From: SIAJ01 sp035258765
GTDB lineage: Bacteria; Planctomycetota; Planctomycetia; Gemmatales; Gemmataceae
Assembly (NCBI GenBank): GCA_035258765.1
Contig: DATFWZ010000637.1
Location: 1 to 15,445, forward strand
DNA: 15,445 nucleotides
Direction of reading: 5' to 3'
The notes beneath the pieces were generated by a model. It was not told the origin of the DNA and searched no databases. It saw nothing but the letters and a program-made list of their open reading frames with translations. A program made the translations under genes and the position numbers. Position 1 is the first letter of the stretch; each line of letters begins with the position of its first letter. Positions 1 to 5,454 of this stretch are shown piece by piece.

Positions 1-1
1 C

Positions 2-562
2 TTATGCGATGATGTCGCTCACCAAAACCGAAACGGTCGGTAGTTGTACGAGGGAAATTGACTCGCCGGGCCGCAGCGTCCGGACGTCCTCGAACTTCCC
101 ATCCGCCCGCGGCCGCCGATGGACTTCCAGACATCGATCGACGAGATTGACGATCCAGTACTCGGCGATCCCGTTCTCGGCGTAGAGCGGCCCCTTGACT
201 TCGCGGTCGTACACGAGAGACGCGTCGGCCACCTCGACCACGAGATATACGTCCGCCGGGCGGGGCTTGCCGCTCGCGTAGAAATCATCGTGTCGCACGA
301 GGAGCGCGAAGTCTGGCTCCGGCTCGCTGTCGGCTAGGCGAATGGGATTTTGAACGGTCCGCGTCGCCGCCTTACCGACCAGGTCGAAGAAGAGTTCGAC
401 GATTCGATTAAGGCACGCAGCGTGGAGGTCTCCGATGGACATCTTGGGCACGACCTCCCCGCGGATGAGTTCGACGTTGTGATTTTCCGTCAGGATGCCA
501 TGCCGGATCATCTTCTCGTATTCATCCACGGACCATCGGAATCGCGGTCGTTGCACCACCAT
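2..562 (-). CDS. Uma2-family (DUF820) putative restriction-endonuclease-like protein
   Basis: Predicted 186-residue protein of the Uma2/DUF820 family, which has a PD-(D/E)xK nuclease fold but whose cellular role is not established. The visible signature is an early Glu in the ELIRGEVV segment (E31), Asp84 in EPEPDFALL, Glu110 in LVVEVADAS and Lys123 in DREVKGPLY, followed by the typical NGIAEYWIVN stretch and a beta-rich C-terminus. Length is normal for the family. I start it at the ATG at 562, not at the in-frame GTG at 574, because a GGAGGG ribosome-binding site (567-572) lies four bases upstream of the ATG and overlaps the GTG. The stop is at 2-4, so the gene is complete. It is divergent from the enolase-family gene and shows no functional link to it. 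These genes occur in many copies in cyanobacteria and planctomycetes. DNA cleavage has not been shown for most members. Confidence 0.85.
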   Translation of the reverse strand: MVVQRPRFRWSVDEYEKMIRHGILTENHNVELIRGEVVPKMSIGDLHAACLNRIVELFFDLVGKAATRTVQNPIRLADSEPEPDFALLVRHDDFYASGKPRPADVYLVVEVADASLVYDREVKGPLYAENGIAEYWIVNLVDRCLEVHRRPRADGKFEDVRTLRPGESISLVQLPTVSVLVSDIIA

Positions 563-566
563 TCGG

Positions 567-572
567 CCCTCC
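567..572 (-). promoter_or_regulatory. Ribosome-binding site deciding the Uma2 start
   Basis: GGAGGG on the minus strand, four bases before the ATG at 562. It favours that ATG over the GTG at 574. Confidence 0.6.
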
Positions 573-586
573 ACCCGGGCTCAAGT

Positions 587-615
587 CTGACGATTCAGCT
601 GGTAGTGATTATACC
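587..615 (+). promoter_or_regulatory. Possible sigma70-type promoter of the enolase/MFS operon
   Basis: CTGACG at 587-592 (four of six matches to TTGACA) is separated by exactly 17 bp from TATACC at 610-615 (four of six matches to TATAAT). A transcript would begin near 622, about 23 bases before the ATG at 645. The 82 bp between the divergent Uma2 and enolase genes is the only space available for a promoter. Both boxes are imperfect, so this is a guess from spacing and position. Confidence 0.35.
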
Positions 616-618
616 AGC
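598..618. promoter_or_regulatory. Inverted repeat overlapping the -10 box (possible operator)
   Basis: Perfect 7-bp arms (GCTGGTA at 598-604 and TACCAGC at 612-618) flank a 7-base spacer. The dyad spans the proposed -10 box and has no T-run after it, so it looks more like a regulator-binding site than a terminator. No regulator gene is in the window. Confidence 0.35.
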
Positions 619-644
619 AGCAACCTCGTGCCCGCCAATCCGCT

Positions 645-1766
645 ATGAATATCACCGAAGTCGTCTGCCAGATCCTCCGCATCCCCAACGTCCAGGCCAA
701 GACCGCGAGCAGCCAGGACTCGGTCCTCGTCCGTGTCCGCACCGACACCGAGCTCGAGGGGATCGGCGAGGCTGACTCGTCCCCGGAGGTGGTGAAGGCC
801 ATCATCGACGCCCCGTTCAGCCACAACATCGCCTGTGGACTGCGGCAGCTCCTCGTCGGCGAGGACCCGCTCGAGCACGAACGGCTCTGGCAGAAGATGT
901 ATCGCCGCACGATGTACTTCGGCCGGAAGGCCGTCGGCATCACCGCGATGGCCGCGGTGGACGTCGCGTTGTGGGACTTGAAGGGCAAGGCGTTCGGGCA
1001 GCCGGTCCACAAGCTCCTCGGCGGGAAGCAGCACGACCGCGTTCGCGGCTACGCGTCGATCCTGTTCGGCCGCGACGGCAAGGAGACGGGCGACATCGCT
1101 CGGCGCTGGCGCGAGGCCGGGTACACCGCGGTTAAGTTCGGCTGGGAGCCGATGGGCCAGAGCGAGAAGCTCGACATCGAGCTGGTTCGCGGGGCCCGCG
1201 ACGGGCTGGGCCCGGATGCGATGCTCCTCATCGACGCCGGGTGCGTTTGGGACGCGCGCACCGCCCTGCGGCGGGCACACGCGTTCGCCGAGTTCGACCC
1301 CGGGTGGCTGGAGGAGCCGCTCCGCGAGGACGACATCGACGGGTACGTTTGGCTGCGCGACCGGTCGCCGGTCCCGATCGCGGCGGGGGAGGGGGAGTGC
1401 GGCCGCGAGTCGTTCCGGCCGTTCATCGACCGGCGGGCGCTCGACGTCTACCAGGTGGACCTTTCGCGCTGCGGGTTCACGGACGCGGCGTACATCCGGG
1501 CCCGCGTCGAGGAGATCGGCGCCCGGCTCTGCAACCACTGCTACACGAGCCCGGTCACCGTCGCGGCGTGCGCCGACTGGCTCTGCACCTGCCGGGACGC
1601 CTTCGTCTTCGAAGACTGCGTCGAGGACTCGCCACTGCGGCACGAGCTGACCGTCGAGAAGGTCCAGTCCGTGGACGGGTGGATGCGCCCGCCGGACGGC
1701 CCCGGCCTGGGGGTGACGCTCAACGAGGACTTCGTGAAGCGCTACCTGATCGCCGAGTCACGATGA
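645..1766 (+). CDS. Enolase-superfamily (mandelate racemase-like) dehydratase or racemase
   Basis: A 373-residue enolase-superfamily enzyme, expected to abstract the proton alpha to a carboxylate using Mg2+, typically in acid-sugar dehydration or racemisation. The N-terminal capping domain covers about residues 1-125 and the barrel follows. Visible metal ligands are D197 (LLIDAG), E223 (WLEEP) and E249 (AAGEGE). D272 (QVDLSRCG) and H298 (CNHCYTSP) form the His-Asp dyad, and E323 closes the barrel. The usual KxK motif on strand 2 is reduced to K164-F-G166-W, so one lysine is missing. The protein has 11 cysteines, several clustered at residues 296-325. The stop overlaps the next gene's start (ATGA), so the two are co-translated with an MFS permease that probably imports the substrate. 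There is no clear ribosome-binding site before this ATG. The substrate is not identifiable by eye. It resembles the enzyme at 14408 in the strand-2 motif and length. Confidence 0.9.
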   Translation: MNITEVVCQILRIPNVQAKTASSQDSVLVRVRTDTELEGIGEADSSPEVVKAIIDAPFSHNIACGLRQLLVGEDPLEHERLWQKMYRRTMYFGRKAVGITAMAAVDVALWDLKGKAFGQPVHKLLGGKQHDRVRGYASILFGRDGKETGDIARRWREAGYTAVKFGWEPMGQSEKLDIELVRGARDGLGPDAMLLIDAGCVWDARTALRRAHAFAEFDPGWLEEPLREDDIDGYVWLRDRSPVPIAAGEGECGRESFRPFIDRRALDVYQVDLSRCGFTDAAYIRARVEEIGARLCNHCYTSPVTVAACADWLCTCRDAFVFEDCVEDSPLRHELTVEKVQSVDGWMRPPDGPGLGVTLNEDFVKRYLIAESR

Positions 1767-3181
1767 CCCCTCCCACACGCGTCCGCTACCAGGTCCTCGT
1801 CCTGGCCTGCCTCCTCTCTGCCCTCACCTACCTGGACCGGGCGTGCTTCGGCATGGCCGCTCCGTCAATCGTTACCGACCTCGGGCTGACCAGCGTCGCC
1901 GACCTCAAGGGGGCGATCACCGCGTTCGCGATCGCCTACGGCCTGTTCGAAATCCCGACCGGCTGGTGGGGCGACCGGTACGGGCCGCGGCGCGTCCTCA
2001 TCCGCATCGTCCTGTGGTGGTCGTTCTTCACCGCGCTTACCGGCCTCGTGGGCTGGAAGGTGGCCGGGGTCACGTTCGGCGGGCTCGTGTTCCTCACCAT
2101 GGTCCGGTTCCTGTTCGGGATGGGCGAGGCCGGGGCCTTCCCGAACATTGCCCGGGCCCTGCAGAACTGGTACCCGCCTCCCGCCCGGGCCCGGGCCCAG
2201 GGGCTCGTGTGGATGTCGGCCCGGCTCATGGGCGGGCTCACACCACTGGCGTGGACGCTTCTCGTCGCCGGGACCGCGGTCACTGCACCGCTGCTGACTT
2301 GGCGTGGCGCCTTCGTACTGTTCGGCCTGCTCGGCGTGACCTGGTGTGTTGCGTTCGCCCTTTGGTTCCGCGACCGGCCGGCCGATCACCCGGGGGTAAG
2401 CGCGACCGAGCGCGACCTGATCGCCGCCGGGGGCAACGCCGACCCGGCACACGGCACAGTCCCGTGGAGTCAGGTTCTCTTCAACCGCAACCTGGTGTGT
2501 CTGTACTTGATGTACTTCGGCATCACATACGGCTGGTACTTCAACATGACGTACCTGCCAGCCTGCCTGGAGACGCGGTACGACGTCGAGCCGACGAGCG
2601 TGATCGGCGCGGTCTACAAGGGGGGGCCGCTGTGGCTCGGCGCAGTCGGCTGCCTGGTCGGCGGATACTTCACGGACGCGCTCTTGCGGCGCGGGATGAA
2701 CCTGCGCTGGTCCCGGCGGCTGCCTGGGCTCGCTGGCCTGGTCCTGTGTGCCGTGTGCTACTTCGTCGCCGCCGGGATGCCGAGCGCCTGGTCGTTCGCG
2801 CTGGCGATCTCGCTGGCCGCGTTCTTCAACGACCTGGTCATCGGCGGGGCTTGGGCGACGTGTCAGGACGTCGGGGGCCGGCACACGGCCGTCGTCGCTG
2901 CGTGCATGAACACGGCCGCGAGCGCCTCCGCCGCCATCGCGGGTTGGTTCAGCGGCGTCGTCCTCGACCGGGCGCTCGCCGGTCGCGCTGCGGAGGTCGG
3001 GACGGAGGTGGACAAACTCGCTCAGGGCGACCACACTGCCGGACTGGTGGCCGGGTACGAGATCAACCTGCTAATCTTCGCGGCGGTCACGGCGCTGGCG
3101 GCCCTCGCGTGGCTCGGGGCGCACGCTGATCGTCCGGTTCCACCGACTAATGAGCCGGTTAAATACATCAACAATTCATGA
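1763..3181 (+). CDS. MFS transporter, ACS (anion:cation symporter) type, likely acid-sugar or organic-anion permease
   Basis: A 472-residue major-facilitator protein with roughly twelve hydrophobic segments. Loop 2-3 carries the MFS motif A as GDRYGPRR (residues 70-77), preceded by the EIPTGWW segment typical of the ACS family (hexuronate, galactonate and phthalate carriers). GEAGAFPN near residues 121-128 is also typical of that family. I use the ATG at 1763 because it overlaps the stop of the enolase-family gene by four bases and because upstream in-frame sequence is only a shadow of that gene. The coupling suggests this permease brings in the acid that the enolase-family enzyme acts on. 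The C-terminus after about residue 455 is short, polar and less GC-rich than the rest. Which anion it carries cannot be read from the sequence. Confidence 0.9.
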   Translation: MTPPTRVRYQVLVLACLLSALTYLDRACFGMAAPSIVTDLGLTSVADLKGAITAFAIAYGLFEIPTGWWGDRYGPRRVLIRIVLWWSFFTALTGLVGWKVAGVTFGGLVFLTMVRFLFGMGEAGAFPNIARALQNWYPPPARARAQGLVWMSARLMGGLTPLAWTLLVAGTAVTAPLLTWRGAFVLFGLLGVTWCVAFALWFRDRPADHPGVSATERDLIAAGGNADPAHGTVPWSQVLFNRNLVCLYLMYFGITYGWYFNMTYLPACLETRYDVEPTSVIGAVYKGGPLWLGAVGCLVGGYFTDALLRRGMNLRWSRRLPGLAGLVLCAVCYFVAAGMPSAWSFALAISLAAFFNDLVIGGAWATCQDVGGRHTAVVAACMNTAASASAAIAGWFSGVVLDRALAGRAAEVGTEVDKLAQGDHTAGLVAGYEINLLIFAAVTALAALAWLGAHADRPVPPTNEPVKYINNS

Positions 3182-3319
3182 ATTAGCCAGCTGACATATC
3201 GCGGACTCGCCGCGCAGAATTGAACAGGTTGTGAGATGACTCTCATTGATCCTGCGGCAAATTGCAGCGCCACGGCGAGCGCGCGCTTAGTTCAATGGGC
3301 TCGCGACTCTCAAGAATCC

Positions 3320-3342
3320 CTCATGTCTGAACACCGCATGAG
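3320..3342 (+). terminator. Weak candidate terminator after the enolase/MFS operon
   Basis: CTCATG at 3320-3325 pairs with CATGAG at 3337-3342 around an 11-base loop and is followed by the T-rich TCTTTGATTT. The stem is short and lies 139 bp after the stop of the MFS gene, so confidence is low. Confidence 0.3.
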
Positions 3343-3399
3343 TCTTTGATTTCGGTGCGATCCCGTCGCCGCGACCGCGGGGTTTAGAAGCCACGTAGC

Positions 3400-3429
3400 G
3401 ACGGCTCGCAACCCTCGTCGCGAGCCGTC
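3400..3429 (+). promoter_or_regulatory. Perfect 10-bp hairpin in the leader of the DUF1559 gene
   Basis: GACGGCTCGC at 3400-3409 pairs perfectly with GCGAGCCGTC at 3420-3429 around a 10-base loop. It ends 33 bases before the DUF1559 ATG. The sequence after it (TTGACTTCATT) is only mildly T-rich, so it could be a terminator isolating the upstream operon or an RNA hairpin in the 5' leader. I cannot decide between these. Confidence 0.45.
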
Positions 3430-3462
3430 TTGACTTCATTCCCCGTACCGTCCGAGGTCGTC

Positions 3463-4422
3463 ATGCTCCCCTCAATCCGGAACCGGCTCCGAGCGTTCAC
3501 GCTGATTGAATTGCTCGTCGTCATCGCCATCATCGCCATTTTGATCGGCCTGTTGCTGCCGGCCGTACAGAAGGTGCGTGAGGCGGCGAATCGCATGAAG
3601 TGTTCCAACAACCTCAAGCAGATCGGGCTCGCCTGCCACAACTACAATGACACGAACAACAGGCTCCCGCCGCTCTACTACGAGTACGGGCCCCGCGGCC
3701 CGGTCCTGTTCCTGCTCCTGCCGTACATCGAGCAGGACAACATCTACAACCAGTCGGCGAATGCCATTTACGGCGGCACGTACCCGGACATGATCTACGG
3801 CGTGCCGCAGGGTGATGGCACCTACTGGCGGCCGTGCGCCCGGCCGATCAAGACCTATCTCTGCCCGTCCGACCCAACCGGGCCGGACGACGGGCTCTGG
3901 GCCGTCAGCAGCGACCCGAATGACCTTGGCAAGTGGGCGTTTTCCAACTACGGGGCCAACTTCCAGGTGTTCGGCAACCCGGACGCCGGGAACGTGGACT
4001 ACTCGAATCAACAGACCGGCCTCGGCGTCGCGACCATCCAGGACGGCACGTCGAACACGATCTTCTTCGCGGAGAAGTTCCGCACCTGCTATCCGAACTT
4101 CGGCTCCCTCTGGGGGCACGGGTGGTGGAATGTGACCTACGAGGCCGAGTTCGCCTACGGGTCGCGAGATGGGCTCACCCCATATACCGCCTCGGCTTCC
4201 ATTACCGGTGTGGTGGGCCCGGCGTCGCGGTTCCAGACGATTCCGCCGAGCGCATTCTCCCCGGACTGCAACCCGATGATGACGCAGGCCCTGCACACTG
4301 GGACGATCCTGGTGGCGATGGGTGACGGCAGCGTGCGGACGGTGGCGGCCGGTGTGTCCGGCGACACCTGGTGGGCGGTGCTGACGCCGAATGGCGGCGA
4401 GACGCTCGGTTCCAATTGGTGA
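3463..4422 (+). CDS. DUF1559 domain-containing prepilin-like protein
   Basis: A 319-residue protein with a type IV pilin-like N-terminus. A short basic leader (residues 1-11) is followed by FTLIELLVVIAIIAILIG (12-29), the prepilin peptidase site and hydrophobic helix, then LLPAVQKVREAANR and the DUF1559 hallmark CSNNLKQIGLACHNY (47-61). The C-terminus has the conserved H-x-G, GDGSVRTV and a closing GGE-x-LGSNW. Such proteins are greatly expanded in planctomycetes and are thought to be exported or surface-associated, but their function is unknown. The start is the ATG at 3463, with GAGG five bases upstream; an in-frame TTG at 3430 has no such site. It is followed after 26 bp by a small lipoprotein gene, a common planctomycete pairing. 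Confidence 0.92.
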   Translation: MLPSIRNRLRAFTLIELLVVIAIIAILIGLLLPAVQKVREAANRMKCSNNLKQIGLACHNYNDTNNRLPPLYYEYGPRGPVLFLLLPYIEQDNIYNQSANAIYGGTYPDMIYGVPQGDGTYWRPCARPIKTYLCPSDPTGPDDGLWAVSSDPNDLGKWAFSNYGANFQVFGNPDAGNVDYSNQQTGLGVATIQDGTSNTIFFAEKFRTCYPNFGSLWGHGWWNVTYEAEFAYGSRDGLTPYTASASITGVVGPASRFQTIPPSAFSPDCNPMMTQALHTGTILVAMGDGSVRTVAAGVSGDTWWAVLTPNGGETLGSNW

Positions 4423-4436
4423 TCACTCCCGACGAG

Positions 4437-4443
4437 AAGGAGG
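4437..4443 (+). promoter_or_regulatory. Strong ribosome-binding site deciding the lipoprotein start
   Basis: AAGGAGG lies five bases before the ATG at 4449. It is one of the best matches in the window and fixes the start of this very short gene. Confidence 0.75.
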
Positions 4444-4448
4444 CCGCC

Positions 4449-4631
4449 ATGTCGCGGCTCAGTTTCCTCATACTGCTCATGGCCATCGGCGTGACCGGGT
4501 GCGGGAAGCCGGCGCGGACTTCGGCCGAGGCCAAGGGCCCGCCGGTCCAATTCACGCAGAACAAGCTGCCGACGTTCGGCGCACCCGGCGAGCCGGGCCC
4601 ACGGCCCCCGATGTTGGCGAAGCGGAAATAG
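4449..4631 (+). CDS. Small lipoprotein downstream of the DUF1559 gene
   Basis: A 60-residue predicted lipoprotein. The N-terminus (MSRLSFLILLMAIG) is a short signal peptide ending in the lipobox V15-T16-G17-C18, so Cys18 would be lipidated and the mature chain only about 43 residues. The mature part is polar and rich in Pro and Gly, with a basic end, and I recognise no domain. The strong ribosome-binding site and the 26-bp gap to the DUF1559 gene support a real, co-transcribed gene. Small proline-rich lipoproteins after DUF1559 genes are frequent in planctomycetes, so a structural or surface role with the neighbouring pilin-like protein is plausible but unproven. Confidence 0.75.
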   Translation: MSRLSFLILLMAIGVTGCGKPARTSAEAKGPPVQFTQNKLPTFGAPGEPGPRPPMLAKRK

Positions 4632-4657
4632 CCCGCCGACACATAACCCCCGGCTGC

Positions 4658-4681
4658 ACCGCCTATCCTGTTCAGGGCGGT
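4658..4681 (+). terminator. Weak hairpin between the lipoprotein and ABC genes
   Basis: ACCGCC at 4658-4663 pairs with GGCGGT at 4676-4681 around 12 bases. It has no T-run. It may mark the boundary between the DUF1559 unit and the ABC transporter operon, but the stem is short. Confidence 0.25.
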
Positions 4682-4701
4682 GGGCGCGGCCCGGGGGCCC
4701 G

Positions 4702-5454
4702 ATGATTGACTTGCGCGGCGTGTCGAAGTCGTTCGGCCCGGTTCGGGTCCTGGACGCGGTGTCCGTATCCGTCGCGCCCGGGCGGACCACGACCCTGCTC
4801 GGGCCGAGCGGCGGCGGGAAGTCCACTCTGCTGCGGGTCATGAACGGCCTCGTCCGGCCGGACGCCGGCGACGTCTACTTCGACGGCGCCCCGCTCACCC
4901 CGGCCAACGCCCGGGCCATTCGACACCACATCGGGTACGTCGTCCAGGACGGCGGGCTGTTCCCGCATCTCACCGCAGCCGGCAACGTGACACTCCTGGC
5001 CCGCCACCTCGGCTGGGATCGCGACCGCGCCCGCGCCCGGCTGGCCGCGCTAGGCGAATTGGCCCGGCTGCCGGCCGAGGTCCTGGCCCGCTATCCGGCC
5101 GAGCTGTCCGGCGGGCAGCGACAACGGGTCGCACTGATGCGCGCCCTGATGCTCGACCCGGCCGCGCTTCTCCTCGATGAGCCGCTCGGGGCGCTCGACC
5201 CGATCACGCGATCGCAACTCCAGGCCGACCTGCGCACCATCTTTCGCCAATTGAACAAGACGGTCGTGCTGGTCACACATGACCTGGCGGAGGCCGCCTA
5301 CTTCGCCGACGATGTGGCCCTGCTGGCGGCCGGGCGAGTGGAACAGCGGGGCCCGATGCATGAGCTGATCCGGAAGCCCGCGACTCCATTCGTGACCGAA
5401 TTCGTCCGCGCCCAACGCGAGCCGCTCGAGGCGCTCCGGGAGGCGGGGGCGTGA
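4702..5454 (+). CDS. ABC transporter ATPase, OpuCA/ProV/EgtV type (quaternary amine or ergothioneine-like uptake)
   Basis: A 250-residue cytoplasmic ATPase of an importer. It has Walker A GPSGGGKST (34-42), the Q-loop at Q82 (VVQDGGLFPH), signature LSGGQRQR (135-142), Walker B LLLDE (156-160), the D-loop just after it and the H-loop at H193 (LVTHD). The FPHLTAAGNV segment and the LGALDPITR context fit the osmoprotectant/quaternary-amine group. It lacks the C-terminal CBS domains found in longer OpuCA and ProV proteins, so it is a short form. Its stop overlaps the GTG of the next gene (GTGA), so the ATPase and its fused permease/binding protein are translationally coupled. The ribosome-binding site is weak: only a G-rich run precedes the ATG. 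Glycine betaine, choline, carnitine, hercynine and ergothioneine are all possible substrates. Confidence 0.92.
   Translation: MIDLRGVSKSFGPVRVLDAVSVSVAPGRTTTLLGPSGGGKSTLLRVMNGLVRPDAGDVYFDGAPLTPANARAIRHHIGYVVQDGGLFPHLTAAGNVTLLARHLGWDRDRARARLAALGELARLPAEVLARYPAELSGGQRQRVALMRALMLDPAALLLDEPLGALDPITRSQLQADLRTIFRQLNKTVVLVTHDLAEAAYFADDVALLAAGRVEQRGPMHELIRKPATPFVTEFVRAQREPLEALREAGA

Larger units (their letters stand above)
3182..3462. other. 281-bp gene-free region between the MFS gene and the DUF1559 gene
   Basis: No open reading frame in this stretch looks real. It holds two hairpins, annotated separately. It also contains a stretch near 3280-3300 that vaguely resembles a tRNA D-arm but does not fold into a tRNA. 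The promoter for the DUF1559 gene should lie here, but I see no convincing -35/-10 pair. Confidence 0.6.

Noticed and set aside
1241..1762. N-terminal extension of the MFS reading frame upstream of 1763
   Set aside because: It is Arg/Gly/Pro-rich shadow sequence inside the enolase-family gene. The real start is the ATG overlapping that gene's stop.
1865..3034. 389-codon open frame on the minus strand opposite the MFS gene
   Set aside because: Its composition is charged and proline-rich with no motif, typical of an antisense shadow of a GC-rich gene. The plus strand encodes a clear MFS protein.
3273..3371. tRNA-like fragment: a stretch resembling a D-arm (TTAGTTCAATGGG), a CTCAAGA anticodon-loop-like sequence, and complementary ends CGGCGA/TCGCCG
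   Set aside because: The anticodon stem and T-arm do not pair properly, there is no CCA end, and the spacing of the parts does not match any tRNA class.
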